Shown here piece after piece: positions 31,376 through 40,101 of a stretch of 64,000 nt of DNA (positions within the stretch are counted from its first letter, which is position 1; every line of letters starts with the position of its first letter). Source of the DNA: Rothia sp035916755. Its GTDB lineage: Bacteria > Actinomycetota > Actinomycetes > Actinomycetales > Micrococcaceae. The notes beneath the pieces were generated by a model, which was given only the letters and a program-made list of their open reading frames with translations, searched no databases and was not told the DNA's origin. The stretch lies in assembly GCF_035916755.1 (NCBI RefSeq), contig NZ_JAYWIX010000006.1:181049-245048 (forward strand), in the 5' to 3' direction. Position numbers and translations under genes: made by a program.

Positions 31376-31700
31376 TGGCGTATGTGGGTGTCCTTGAATG
31401 GAAATATAGATTTTTTGGGCTTGCGGAGAGATGAAAAAGCGCTGTGCGGCCGCCTGAGGGCCTTAAAGAGAGCTCGCCTTACTTGGACATCGGTTAAGTC
31501 GCGTGAGGCGTTGAGAGAGGCTTCTAGAGCTTCGATTTTTCTAGTAGGGACCAAAATTCTCCCGATTTCCTTGATGTGTGCGCATACGATTGGAACTAAT
31601 CTGGTCACTTCTCGCGGGGATACTTTAGCTCCTCTCACTCGCAGTAACTATTGTGAGGGGGTTTTGGAGGAGGGGGGCTGTTCTATACTGGGGGTATCAC
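31376..31700. other. Spacer without a supported gene
   Basis: About 325 bases between parS site 4 and the next ribosome binding site. Open frames on both strands run through the parS site itself and lack start signals; no motif or membrane segment can be supported. A promoter for the 31716 gene should lie near 31660-31690 (TTCTATACTG looks like a -10 region). Confidence 0.5.
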
Positions 31701-31715
31701 AAGGAGGTGATAACG

Positions 31716-32039
31716 GTGAATTTTTTCTATGAATTTATTTCCTGGTTTGGCGTTTTGATTATTTACGGTTTGATGTTTCTTGCCTTTATTGTTATTGTGC
31801 GCCGTGTGATTATTAAAGAAAAGCCTAAAGCGGGAAAATCTAAAAATAAACCTACCGCTAGTAAGGGTAATATTTCCTCTGGTGGTAAATCGGTTGTGGG
31901 TGATAGTTTGGCCCAGCCTATGGAATTATACGGTTCTTCTTTTGCTCCCGGGCGGTCGGCAAGATTTGAAGCGCCCCAGACAAGCAGTCGGGAAAGCTCG
32001 TTGGTCCATAACTCTGGCAAGGACCCTCTGGAATCTTGA
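31716..32039 (+). CDS. Small single-pass membrane protein
   Basis: A 107-residue protein. GTG 31716 is chosen because a full AAGGAGGTGAT ribosome binding site (31701-31711) lies 4-5 nt upstream. It starts VNFFYEFISWFGVLIIYGLM, a transmembrane helix that continues to about residue 30. A Lys-rich stop-transfer region (RRVIIKEKPKAGKSKNK) and a polar cytoplasmic tail with Ser/Gly-rich low complexity follow. Codon use is A/T-richer than in core genes. I do not recognise the family. It lies in the parS-rich, low-GC stretch next to another orphan membrane gene. Confidence 0.6.
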   Translation: MNFFYEFISWFGVLIIYGLMFLAFIVIVRRVIIKEKPKAGKSKNKPTASKGNISSGGKSVVGDSLAQPMELYGSSFAPGRSARFEAPQTSSRESSLVHNSGKDPLES

Positions 32040-32086
32040 AAGTATCTCTCCAGGGTTTAATTATCGTAAATTCTAAGATTTTTTGC

Positions 32087-32102
32087 CGTTTCACGTGAAA
32101 CA
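32087..32102. promoter_or_regulatory. parS: parS site 5 (one mismatch)
   Basis: CGTTTCACGTGAAACA between two small membrane-protein genes. Confidence 0.88.
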
Positions 32103-32158
32103 TAACCCAATTTTCAAGCTGCCCTTTGTTGAATATATTATGTGTGGAGGTTGATAAT

Positions 32159-32437
32159 ATGTCTAAAAAATTATTTTTTATAGCTCTCTCCCTGTGGGTA
32201 TTTGTTGCCTTTATTGAAGTATTTGTTTTTTCTCGTATGTTTACCTCATGCCCAACAAATCTAGATTCAATTTATGGCGATGCTGGGGTTTCTCTTATTC
32301 CGCTGGGGTATACCTGCACTTGGGATTCTTTCCCCCAGGGCGTAGTGGTGAAAAGTTACCCACCTCTATCAACTCTGCTGACGCCCCTGGTGCTTTTGTT
32401 GTGGGGGATTAGTCTTCTTGATAAGAAAAAGAAATAA
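32159..32437 (+). CDS. Small two-helix membrane protein
   Basis: A 92-residue protein from ATG 32159, with GGAGG 8 nt upstream. The first helix, KLFFIALSLWVFVAFIEVFV, is near the N-terminus. A ~40-residue loop holds two cysteines (TSCPTNLDS and GYTCTWDSF), likely outside and able to form a disulfide. A second helix, LLTPLVLLLWGISLL, is followed by DKKKK. The low-GC codon use suggests recent arrival. No family is recognised. The gene is followed by the wrecked HTH-Fic module. Confidence 0.6.
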   Translation: MSKKLFFIALSLWVFVAFIEVFVFSRMFTSCPTNLDSIYGDAGVSLIPLGYTCTWDSFPQGVVVKSYPPLSTLLTPLVLLLWGISLLDKKKK

Positions 32438-32468
32438 GATTCTTGTAAAACCCATGGTGTGATACTTC

Positions 32469-32522
32469 AAAATATCTGTTGCCTGCATGCACCATCTGTT
32501 GCGTGTATGCAACAGATATTTT
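32469..32522. promoter_or_regulatory. Operator-like repeats upstream of HTH pseudogene
   Basis: AAAATATCTGTTGC (32469-32482) is the exact inverse of 32509-32522. ATCTGTTGC also occurs at 32494-32502, 20 bp after the first copy, and its inverse at 32509-32517. Two direct and one inverted half-site before a helix-turn-helix antitoxin-type gene fit an autoregulatory operator. Confidence 0.65.
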
Positions 32523-32534
32523 AGGGTGGGATAT

Positions 32535-33177
32535 GTGGATATGCCTGAACTTATCCGTGAAGCAGCCAAACAGCTCGAAAAGCCGGTATAGCTCGCTCAA
32601 CTTTGCTCCGCATAACCCAAGAAAAAACGGAGCCCACACCAGCGACCCTGCGCGAAATAGCACTAGCTCACGGGTATGATCTCACCTGCTCCCTCAAGCC
32701 AGCCTCAGACCCCTGGGCTGTTACTGCGGCTCGCTGTCTTCTCGACCCCACCCTGCCAGAAAACCTGCCCCAAACTCGTCCGGAAGTAGCCCAATGGTTA
32801 GCCCGCTATGAACGGTGGGGAATTACCCCAACCACCCCAGAAGCTCCCCTCGACCCTGAAAAAATTGCTGAAAAAATCGCTTCTTACGGAAACCTGACCC
32901 AGCGGCAGGGGGTGCTTTTCTATGCGCCAGCTCCTTCGATGTCGTCAGCTGAACTTGCCTTGCGTGTAGCTTCAGCAGGAGATCAAAGCAAAGCCTCCTG
33001 GGCTCTCTCCGGTGCCCCATTGCCTCGCACCTTTTGGGGAAGCAAGCTGTTTTGGCTCCCATTGTTCTCTGGGTGGCAGAAAACCTCGTTTCCCCCGTCC
33101 AGGGCATACTTGACTTGCACTCTCTTGGCTTTGGGGCATTAGCCCGCCAGATAACAAGCCAGTGGGGTGAAAACTAA
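32535..33177 (+). pseudogene. Broken helix-turn-helix regulator (antitoxin-type) upstream of Fic remnant
   Basis: One protein is spread over frames. MPELIREAAKQLEKP starts at ATG 32541 and stops at a TAG after ~15 codons. A second frame carries AGIARSTLLRITQEKTEPTP and continues through TLREIALAHGYDLTCSLKP to about 33010. A third frame carries APIVLWVAENLVSPVQGILD and ends QWGEN at TAA 33175-33177. The first part is an XRE-type helix-turn-helix; the rest resembles regulators encoded before Fic toxins. At least two frameshifts inactivate it. The reading is by eye across frames; the exact indels are not pinned down. Confidence 0.65.
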
Positions 33178-33487
33178 CCATGAGTCTCCCACCGCGCCGC
33201 ATACATTGGGGCAGCTGATTTGGAATACTGCAGCCTTAGAAGGAAATGCTTTCACTCTGCCAGAAGTTATTACCCTGCTCGATGGAGTAACAGTGGGGGG
33301 TAAAAGCATTGAAGATGAGGAGCAAATTTTTGCCTTGAGTGAGGGCTACAACTTCGTTGCAGAGCATGTTGAGTCCGGAACATTTGAACTGACCCGGGAG
33401 TTCTCCAATCAGGTTCATGCCCTTGTTGCCCGGCATGAAGCTATCGAGAGCGGGCCCTTGCCTGCCTACTTTTGTTCCGCAGTCTGA
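33167..33487 (+). pseudogene. Fic-family protein, N-terminal fragment
   Basis: A 106-residue frame from GTG 33167, overlapping the end of the upstream pseudogene. The text IWNTAALEGNAFTLPEVITL, LLDGVTVGGKSIEDEEQIFA and FSNQVHALVARHEAIESG matches the N-terminal half of Fic proteins. The catalytic HPFxDGNGR motif is absent because the frame stops at TGA 33485-33487. It cannot AMPylate targets. With the broken regulator it forms a dead regulator-Fic module. Confidence 0.75.
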
Positions 33488-33516
33488 TGTCTCTGGCGGC
33501 CTTCTGTGGCCACAAA

Positions 33517-33547
33517 CAAGCCCCTCAGTAGGAATCTGAGGGGCTTG
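33517..33547 (-). terminator. Terminator of trxA
   Basis: CAAGCCCCTCAG (33517-33528) pairs exactly with CTGAGGGGCTTG (33536-33547). On the minus strand TTTG follows. Confidence 0.7.
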
Positions 33548-33575
33548 TCAGGGGTGTCTGGAGAAGCAGCAAGGC

Positions 33576-33896
33576 CTACTTGAGGAACTCCGCAAACTCC
33601 TGCTCCAGGGCAGCCTTGGGCTTAGCGCCGACGGTCTGCTTGGCAACCTCGCCGTCCTTGAAGACGTAGATGGCGGGGATAGAAGTGATGCCGTACTTCA
33701 TTGCGGTGGCGGGGTTGTTCTCAACGTCGAGCTTGAGCACCTTAACCTTGTCACCGTACTCTTCACCGAGCTGGTCGATGATGGGGCCGACCATGCGGCA
33801 GGGGCCGCACCATTCAGCCCAGAAATCGACGATGACGGGCTTGTCTGACTTCAGAACCTCGTCAGCAAAAGTAGCGTCAGTAACCTGCTGTGCCAT
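33576..33896 (-). CDS. trxA: Thioredoxin
   Basis: A 106-residue protein with the active site FWAEWCGPCRMVGPIIDQLG (~26-45; redox pair C-G-P-C). TSIPAIYVFKDG contains the cis-proline. It is a standard cytosolic thioredoxin reducing protein disulfides. It lies 35 nt downstream of trxB, so both partners are made together. Confidence 0.97.
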   Translation of the reverse strand: MAQQVTDATFADEVLKSDKPVIVDFWAEWCGPCRMVGPIIDQLGEEYGDKVKVLKLDVENNPATAMKYGITSIPAIYVFKDGEVAKQTVGAKPKAALEQEFAEFLK

Positions 33897-33931
33897 GATA
33901 AATAACCTTTCGTAGAGGGGGTAGGGGAGGC

Positions 33932-34969
33932 CTAGAGAGCCTCAAGATAGTGCTGGGCATCCAGGGCCGCAACGCAGCCTGAACCGGCTGCGGTGATGGC
34001 CTGGCGGTAGGTGGGGTCGATGACGTCGCCTGCGGCAAAGACACCGGGAATAGAGGTGCGTGAAGAGCGGCCCTCTACAGCGATGGTGCCAGCTTCGGTG
34101 AGGTCCAGTTGGCCCTGCACCAGGGAGGTGCGGGGGTCCGAACCGATAGCAACGAAGACACCCTCAACATCCAGGGTGGTTTCCTCACCGGTCTTCACAT
34201 TCGACAGGGTCAAGCCAGAGACCTTCTCGTCGCCGTCAATGGTCTTGACGACCGAATCCCAGATAACCTCAATCTTCTCGTGGGCCAGGGCGCGCTGAGT
34301 CATGATCTCAGAAGCGCGGAAGGAATCGCGGCGGTGGACCAGGTAGACCTTAGACGCAAAAGCGGTCAGGAACAGGGCTTCTTCGAGGGCGGAGTCGCCG
34401 CCGCCGATAACAGCCAGGGCCTTCTCTTTGAAGAAGAAACCGTCGCAAGTAGCGCACCAGGAGACGCCGTGGCCAGAGAGACGGGATTCGCCGTCCACCC
34501 CCAGCTTGCGGTACTCAGAACCGGTGGAAATAATGACGGTCTTCGCCAGGTGAACTGACCCGTCGGTCAGAATAACCTTCTTAACGTCACCGTCGAGCTC
34601 AACCTCGGCGACGTCCTCGTAGCGAATATCTGCGCCGAAACGCTCTGCCTGGGCGCCGATGTTGGTCATCAGCTCGGGGCCCTGAATACCGTTGATAAAG
34701 CCGGGGAAGTTCTCAACCTCGGTGGTGGTCATCAGGTCGCCGCCGGGGGAAATCGATGAGGCAAAGAGGACGGGCTTGAGGTTGGCGCGGGCGGTGTAGA
34801 TGGCGGCTGTGTAGCCGGAGGGGCCTGAGCCAACAATGATGACGTTGTGAACGGTCTGGTCATCGTTCTGGGCAGTGGCGTCGGGGGCGGTAGTGGTGGC
34901 TGAGCCTGCCAGGTTGAGGCCGGCAGCGGCGGTGCCGCCGAAGAGGCCGCCGAGTGCGTTGTCGGTCAT
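33932..34969 (-). CDS. trxB: Thioredoxin reductase
   Basis: A 345-residue flavoprotein. The FAD motif VHNVIIVGSGPSGYTAAIYT is at ~40-59, the redox-active CATC in SWCATCDGFFFKEK (~172-185), the NADPH motif GGGDSALEEALFL (~190-202), and FAAGDVIDPTYRQAITAAGS near the C-terminus. It reduces TrxA with NADPH. The first ~38 residues are a low-complexity extension (GGLFGGTAAAGLNLAGSATT) absent from most homologues; a start nearer VHNVII would lack an ATG, so the long form is kept. TrxA is encoded next. Confidence 0.95.
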   Translation of the reverse strand: MTDNALGGLFGGTAAAGLNLAGSATTTAPDATAQNDDQTVHNVIIVGSGPSGYTAAIYTARANLKPVLFASSISPGGDLMTTTEVENFPGFINGIQGPELMTNIGAQAERFGADIRYEDVAEVELDGDVKKVILTDGSVHLAKTVIISTGSEYRKLGVDGESRLSGHGVSWCATCDGFFFKEKALAVIGGGDSALEEALFLTAFASKVYLVHRRDSFRASEIMTQRALAHEKIEVIWDSVVKTIDGDEKVSGLTLSNVKTGEETTLDVEGVFVAIGSDPRTSLVQGQLDLTEAGTIAVEGRSSRTSIPGVFAAGDVIDPTYRQAITAAGSGCVAALDAQHYLEAL

Positions 34970-35010
34970 TGTTCTCCTTGGTATTGGTTTGGTGCGTTAT
35001 GGGTATGAAA

Positions 35011-35048
35011 CGGCGGGTGGGTGGGGTTTATTCCCAACCCACCCGCCG
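35011..35048 (-). terminator. Terminator between pseudokinase-like gene and trxB
   Basis: CGGCGGGTGGGTGGGG (35011-35026) pairs with CCCAACCCACCCGCCG (35033-35048) with one G-T pair and loop TTTATT. Confidence 0.75.
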
Positions 35049-35063
35049 GCGGTAGAAGTGCTG

Positions 35064-36326
35064 TTACTTGACGGAAATTTCTGCCAGTCGCAGGCCGTAG
35101 ACGTAGCCCGATACGATGGGCTGGCTTAGCTGCGGTGCGCTGGTGAACTGGATGATGATGTATTCGGTCTTGCCGTCCTGGGCTTCCTTGTTGAGCTGGA
35201 CGGTGGTGTCGCCGGTGGCCGCAAAGCTACCGGAGCCGATTTCGGTGGCTCCCTCAATGGAAGCTGAGTCGTTGGAGTAGACGGTGAAAGCGCCGCCTAC
35301 ACCCGATACCTGGTTGATGGTGATGCTGTTGACGGTGGTTGCCTCGTCGAGCTTGGCTGAGAGGTAGAAGGAGTCGGTGAGGCCGCCGAAGTTAGCAGAA
35401 CCGAAGGCCAGGGAGAGCCAGGTGGTAGAGGCGTTACCATCGGTCAGGTTGCCCAGCAGGGAGTCACTTTCTGCCATGAGGGTGGGAGCGGACGGCACCG
35501 TGCGGGTAAAGGTGCCCTCAATTTTAGGGGTGGGCAGAGAGGTTTCGCTGGGGGTTGCAGAGGCGGACGCGCTCGCTGAGGCGCTTGCCGAGGCACTGGC
35601 TGACGCGGTGGCTACGGCGGTGCCGTTGGCGTCGAGTACCTGCTTGGAGGCGTCAGAATCTACCATGCCGCCGAGGCTGGCAAAGACGGCTCCGGCGCCG
35701 ATAACGAGCAGCAGGACGGCCGCAATACCAACGACCCACATACCACCGTTGCGTTCGGTGGGCTCGTCACCCTCGTAGTAGCCCTCTTCTTCGGCGTCGT
35801 ATTCTTCGAACTCGTCGGTGGGTTCTTCTTCTACGGTGGAGAGATTACGGGTAGCTGAGATGGAGGTTGCACTTGCTACCGCTGCGGCACCTGCTGCCGC
35901 GCCGGCGTCCTGACTCTTGCCAGCAGGCTTTTCCTTAGCCACCACGTAGGTGTTGGGGGCAGCCATGGAGCCTGTATCACCAAAGATTTCTTCGCCGAAC
36001 TCTTCGGCAGAGTTACTCTCACCCTCGGTCAGCAGCATATCGAGCAGGGTGTCGGGGCGGGAGTGGGAGGTGACCAGGTAGGTGTGCTCGCTGTGGTTGC
36101 CCAAATCGAGCACCTGCACGGCGGAGCGTGAAAATGAACTGGAGTTACGGGCGTTGGTGACCAGCAGGCGGCTGTGGTCGGGAGCGGCCACAACGATGGA
36201 GACCTTGCGGCCGAGTACCGTATCAAGGCCGTCGAGCACGGTGTCGCCGCTGGCTGTGTCGAGCAGGTGCGCGGTGACTTTGTAGCGATCTCCCAGCAGG
36301 GTGTTGAGGGGAATCTGCTGTGTCAA
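35064..36326 (-). CDS. Membrane protein with kinase-N-lobe-like and discoidin-like domains
   Basis: A 420-residue protein from TTG 36326, chosen because GGGAGG lies 6 nt upstream; the frame further upstream only overlaps murJ. Residues ~1-75 (TLLGDRYKVTAHLLDTASGD and VLGRKVSIVVAAPDHSRLLV) resemble the first strands of a Ser/Thr-kinase N-lobe without catalytic loop. An acidic region (~150-195) is followed by a transmembrane helix MWVVGIAAVLLLVIGAGAVF and an Ala-Ser repeat linker. The C-terminal domain reads LTDGNASTTWLSLAFGSANF, like discoidin folds. In mycobacteria MurJ (MviN) carries a pseudokinase and such a domain; here they follow murJ as a separate, shortened protein. Confidence 0.7.
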   Translation of the reverse strand: MTQQIPLNTLLGDRYKVTAHLLDTASGDTVLDGLDTVLGRKVSIVVAAPDHSRLLVTNARNSSSFSRSAVQVLDLGNHSEHTYLVTSHSRPDTLLDMLLTEGESNSAEEFGEEIFGDTGSMAAPNTYVVAKEKPAGKSQDAGAAAGAAAVASATSISATRNLSTVEEEPTDEFEEYDAEEEGYYEGDEPTERNGGMWVVGIAAVLLLVIGAGAVFASLGGMVDSDASKQVLDANGTAVATASASASASASASASASATPSETSLPTPKIEGTFTRTVPSAPTLMAESDSLLGNLTDGNASTTWLSLAFGSANFGGLTDSFYLSAKLDEATTVNSITINQVSGVGGAFTVYSNDSASIEGATEIGSGSFAATGDTTVQLNKEAQDGKTEYIIIQFTSAPQLSQPIVSGYVYGLRLAEISVK

Positions 36327-36375
36327 GTGGGGCCTCCCGTAGCGAATGGGTGAGTGATTGGTTAGGTTACTGAGT

Positions 36376-38058
36376 TTACCCTCTGTGGCGGGCGGCGGGG
36401 CGGCGCATGCCGATTTTCGCCATAATCGGGTTGATGAGGGTGTCGAGTTCGCGCACGCGGAAGAGCATGAGCATGGCGTAGTAGGCAATGGCCATGACGA
36501 TGCCGCCCGCAAGGACAGTGATGAAGGCACTGCCGCGTGAGGCCCAGGCGAAGCCGTCGAAGGTGTAGCCGCCCAGCAGGTAGAGGGCTGCGGCGCCGGC
36601 CAGACCTGCGCCGATAGAGGCGAAGGAGACGCGGGCATGGGTTGAGATGAGCTCACGCACCCCGTAGTCGCCGAGGCGGCGGGCAAGGACGCGGTGGCTT
36701 AGGTAGACCGCCAGCACGTTCTGCAGGGCGTAGGTGAGAGCCAGGCCGTAGATGATGTGCTGGGGGGCTAGCCGGGAGGCGATGAAGCCCATGGCCACGA
36801 TGACCACCGCCGAGAAGAGCTGAATGTAGAAGGGGGTTTTGGCGTCTTCTTGGGAGTAGAAGACACGGCCCATCATGAAGGCGATGGTGAGGAAGGGCCC
36901 GCCCAGGGCGATGACAGCGATGGTCTGGCCGATTACAGCGCCTGCTTGCTGGGATCCGCCGCCGAAGATCATGCCGATGGGCCCGGCAAAGACGATGAGG
37001 GCTACGGCGCAGAAGATGGTGGCGATAGAGGCGGTACGCAGGCCGGACGAGAGCGCGGTAGCTACCGAGGTACGGTCGTCGTCCTGAGAGGCGGCCGACA
37101 TACGGTTGAAGAGCACCGTGGCGATGGAGAGGCCAATGACGCCGTGGGGCAGGGAGTAGAGCATGGAAGAGTAATTCAGGGCCTGCACACCGGGAATTTG
37201 CACGCCCATGGCCAGGAAGTCCTCGCGGGCACCGACAACACCTGCCGCTACCTTAGCCAGGTAGAGGAAGGCTAGATTGGAGATGACGCCGGTGGCCAGC
37301 GTCCACCCCGCTAGGTTGGCTGCGGTGCCCAGACCGATGCCGCGCCAACCAAACTTGGGGCGTAGTTTCAGGCCCACCTTGCGCAGGGGGATAAAGAGAA
37401 TCAGGGCCTGCAGGGCCACACCCAGAGTCGCTGAACCGGCCAGCACCAGGGTCTGGACGGACGTCCAGCTCTCCAGGTTGTGGAAAGGCGGGTTGGTGGT
37501 GACGTCCTGGGGGCCAAAGGCCATGATGAAAACGACCAGGGCGGCGATAGCCACCACGTTGTTGAGGACGGGGGCCCACATATACCAGCCGAAGGCCCCT
37601 CGGGCATTCAGCACCTGGCCCAGCACCGTGTAGAGGCCGTAGAAGAAGATCTGGGGCAGGCACCAGAGGGCGAAAATCCAGCCGAAGTGCTGCTGCTCGG
37701 GCGTCCACTTACTGCCCATGACCGCAATGATGGGCCATGAGAAAAGCAGAACCACAGCGGTCACCGCGGCGATACCGCTGACCGCCAGCGTTACCAGGCG
37801 TGAGACGTAGTCTGAGCCGCCGTCATCGTGCTTAGCTGCCTTGATAATCTGCGGCACCAGCACGGCATTAAAAATACCGCCAGCCACCAGCACATAAATC
37901 AGATTGGGCAGGGTGTTAGCGGTTTCAAAAATATCGCCCACGGTGGTTGTAGCACCGAGAGCAACAGTAATCAGGAAGGTTTTAACGAAGCCGAGAACCC
38001 TCGAAACGAGCGTACCAGCGGCCATAATCGCGCTGGATAAAGCACCGGAACGTGCCAC
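36376..38058 (-). CDS. murJ: Lipid II flippase MurJ (MviN)
   Basis: A 560-residue protein with ~14 transmembrane helices. SGALSSAIMAAGTLVSRVLG and GFVKTFLITVALGATTTVGD near the start, LPNLIYVLVAGGIFNAVLVP (~50-70) and GVQALNYSSMLYSLPHGVIG are MurJ/MviN features of the MOP exporter superfamily. It flips the peptidoglycan precursor lipid II across the membrane. Unlike mycobacterial MviN it ends after the membrane domain (RRPAARHRG), with no fused kinase-like part. It is followed by the pseudokinase-like gene and preceded by a Nudix gene. Confidence 0.93.
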   Translation of the reverse strand: MARSGALSSAIMAAGTLVSRVLGFVKTFLITVALGATTTVGDIFETANTLPNLIYVLVAGGIFNAVLVPQIIKAAKHDDGGSDYVSRLVTLAVSGIAAVTAVVLLFSWPIIAVMGSKWTPEQQHFGWIFALWCLPQIFFYGLYTVLGQVLNARGAFGWYMWAPVLNNVVAIAALVVFIMAFGPQDVTTNPPFHNLESWTSVQTLVLAGSATLGVALQALILFIPLRKVGLKLRPKFGWRGIGLGTAANLAGWTLATGVISNLAFLYLAKVAAGVVGAREDFLAMGVQIPGVQALNYSSMLYSLPHGVIGLSIATVLFNRMSAASQDDDRTSVATALSSGLRTASIATIFCAVALIVFAGPIGMIFGGGSQQAGAVIGQTIAVIALGGPFLTIAFMMGRVFYSQEDAKTPFYIQLFSAVVIVAMGFIASRLAPQHIIYGLALTYALQNVLAVYLSHRVLARRLGDYGVRELISTHARVSFASIGAGLAGAAALYLLGGYTFDGFAWASRGSAFITVLAGGIVMAIAYYAMLMLFRVRELDTLINPIMAKIGMRRPAARHRG

Positions 38059-38082
38059 GGGAATCCTTATCTACTCAGTCAG

Positions 38083-38586
38083 CTAGGAGAGCTGGTGAAT
38101 GATGTACTCACGGGCAATCTCAGCGATGCGCCGCTCATTGGGGAACGAGAGCCTACGCCCCAAATCGTCAATATTGACCCAGGCGACGTCAACCGCCTCG
38201 TGGTCAGGGTCGTTCTCGGTGGTGAGCTCGCCACCGGTTGCGGAGAACAAGAAGTGGTGAACCGTCTTATGCACGCGGTGCCCCGAAACGTTGAACCAGT
38301 AGTCAATGGACCCCAGCGAGGTAATCACATCGCCAGAGATGCCGGTTTCTTCTTCAATTTCGCGGGCCGCAGCGGCCGCCTTGGACTCGTCCCCCTCGGG
38401 GTGGCCCTTGGGCAGGCACCATTCCAGACGCCCGCCACGGTTGATGCGGGCGATGATGGCAACGGGTAGGTTGCGGTCGTCAAAGTTGACGATGACGCCG
38501 CCTGCAGAGACCTCCTCAACCGTGGGCATGGCAGCAACGGGCGTGAAAGCCCGCTTCTTTGGTGCCCGGGGAATAGGAAAAGTCAT
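38083..38586 (-). CDS. Nudix hydrolase
   Basis: A 167-residue protein with a complete Nudix box GHPEGDESKAAAAAREIEEETG (residues ~63-84; pattern G-x5-E-x7-REUxEExGU). VSAGGVIVNFDDRNLPVAII precedes it. These enzymes cleave nucleoside-diphosphate-linked substrates; the substrate is unknown. The N-terminus (PRAPKKRAFTPVAAMPTVEE) is basic. Its position beside murJ and the CCA-adding enzyme is conserved in Micrococcaceae-type genomes. It is divergent from the CCA-adding gene, with 92 nt between starts. Confidence 0.88.
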   Translation of the reverse strand: MTFPIPRAPKKRAFTPVAAMPTVEEVSAGGVIVNFDDRNLPVAIIARINRGGRLEWCLPKGHPEGDESKAAAAAREIEEETGISGDVITSLGSIDYWFNVSGHRVHKTVHHFLFSATGGELTTENDPDHEAVDVAWVNIDDLGRRLSFPNERRIAEIAREYIIHQLS

Positions 38587-38678
38587 GTCTCTACCTTAAC
38601 CGATAGAGAGGGGTGATGTTTTAAAAGTTAAGGGTGTAAGTGGTAACTTATGCGGTTTGCTGGCACGATTGAAGGGTT

Positions 38679-40085
38679 ATGGCGCATGTTTTTGATACTT
38701 CCCTCATTCACCCGGTAGCACTTGAGGCGGGCGAGTTATTTGCCCGCGCTGGCTTCGAGCTGGCCCTGGTGGGCGGGCCCGTCCGTGACCTGTTTTTGGG
38801 GGAAACCTCGGTAGATTTGGACTTCACTACCAACGCCACTCCCGATGAAACCCTGGCTGTGGTGGACGGCTGGGCCGACGCTACCTGGGAGATTGGCAAG
38901 GAGTACGGCACCATCGGCATCCGCAAGGGCAATGAGATGGTTGAAATCACCACCTACCGTGCTGAAAAGTACGACCCTGATTCCCGTAAGCCGGTCGTTG
39001 CCTTCGGTACAGATTTGAAGGAAGATCTCTTCCGCCGCGACTTCACCATCAACTCGATGGCCCTGCGCCTGCCCTCTCTTGAACTGGTTGACCCCTTTGG
39101 GGGCCAGGAGGATTTGCAGAAGGGCATTATTCGCACCCCCGGCACCCCGCAGGCGTCCTTTTCTGACGACCCGCTGCGCATGATGCGCGCTGCCCGCTTC
39201 GCCTCCCGCCTGGATATTGACCTGGCTCCCGAGGTTTTTGAGGCCATGGTCGATATGGCCGACCGCATTCAGATTATTTCTGCTGAGCGCGTGCGTGATG
39301 AGCTGGTCAAGCTCATCTGCGGTACCGCCCCCCGCCGCGGTGTTGACCTGCTTGTGGAGTCGGGGCTGGCGTCCTTTGTTTTGCCCGAAATCCCGGCGCT
39401 CAAGCTGGAGGTCGACGAGCACCACCGCCACAAGGACGTCTACCATCACTCTCTGACCGTCATGGAGCAGGCTGCCGCCCTCGAAACCGACGCGGACGGA
39501 GCTGTGCCCGGCCCCGACTTCATCCTGCGCTTTGCCGCCCTCATGCACGATATCGGTAAGCCCGCCACCCGCAAGTTCGAGAGCAACGGGGCTGTGAGCT
39601 TCCTGCACCACGACGTGGTGGGGGCTAAGCTCACCAAGAAGCGCATGCGCGAACTGCGCTTCGATAACGACACCATCAAGGCCGTTGCCCGCCTGGTAGA
39701 GCTCCACATGCGCTTCTATGGCTACGGGGACGCCGGCTGGTCAGATTCTGCGGTGCGCCGCTACGTACGTGACGCCGGGGACCTGCTGGAGCGCCTGCAC
39801 CGGCTGACCCGGGCGGACGTCACCACCCGCAACAAGCGCAAGGCCAACCGCATCGCGTCCGCCTATGACGACCTAGAGCGTCGCATCGCAGAGCTGGCCG
39901 AGCAGGAGGAGCTGGACGCTATCCGCCCCGATTTGGACGGTGAAGAAATCATGGCGATTCTGGGTATCAAGCCCGGCCCTCGGGTGGGGCAGGCCTACAA
40001 GTTCCTGCTCAACCTGCGCCTGGACGAAGGCGCCCTGGGCAAAGAAGAAGCGACGGCCCGCCTGCTGGAGTGGAGTAAAAAGTAA
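38679..40085 (+). CDS. CCA tRNA nucleotidyltransferase (PcnB/Cca family)
   Basis: A 468-residue enzyme. The nucleotidyltransferase head has LALVGGPVRDLFLGETSVDL and DFTTNATPDETL (~27-52), and FRRDFTINSMALRLP with DPFGGQEDLQKGIIRTPG follows. RMMRAARFASRLDIDLAPEV is the RNA-binding region. A C-terminal HD domain has FAALMHDIGKPATR (~283-296) and HDVVGAKLTKKRMRELRFDN. It adds or repairs the 3' CCA of tRNAs, consistent with tRNA genes here that do not encode CCA. The ATG at 38679 has AAGGG nearby. It is followed by the palindrome and the SatD-like gene. Confidence 0.93.
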   Translation: MAHVFDTSLIHPVALEAGELFARAGFELALVGGPVRDLFLGETSVDLDFTTNATPDETLAVVDGWADATWEIGKEYGTIGIRKGNEMVEITTYRAEKYDPDSRKPVVAFGTDLKEDLFRRDFTINSMALRLPSLELVDPFGGQEDLQKGIIRTPGTPQASFSDDPLRMMRAARFASRLDIDLAPEVFEAMVDMADRIQIISAERVRDELVKLICGTAPRRGVDLLVESGLASFVLPEIPALKLEVDEHHRHKDVYHHSLTVMEQAAALETDADGAVPGPDFILRFAALMHDIGKPATRKFESNGAVSFLHHDVVGAKLTKKRMRELRFDNDTIKAVARLVELHMRFYGYGDAGWSDSAVRRYVRDAGDLLERLHRLTRADVTTRNKRKANRIASAYDDLERRIAELAEQEELDAIRPDLDGEEIMAILGIKPGPRVGQAYKFLLNLRLDEGALGKEEATARLLEWSKK

Positions 40086-40101
40086 GTCCAGAAACCTGGG
40101 T

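Noticed and set aside
31357..31638. Minus-strand open frame of 93 codons between parB and the small membrane gene
   Set aside because: It runs through a parS site, has no ribosome binding site and shows no domain or membrane segment; codon use does not look coding.
35560..35640. Short tandem repeats resembling a CRISPR or VNTR
   Set aside because: They encode the Ala-Ser linker of the pseudokinase-like protein; no spacers and no cas genes. No CRISPR array was seen anywhere in the window.
36327..36686. N-terminal extension of the pseudokinase-like frame
   Set aside because: It lies within murJ on the same strand in another frame; GGGAGG before TTG 36326 gives the better start.
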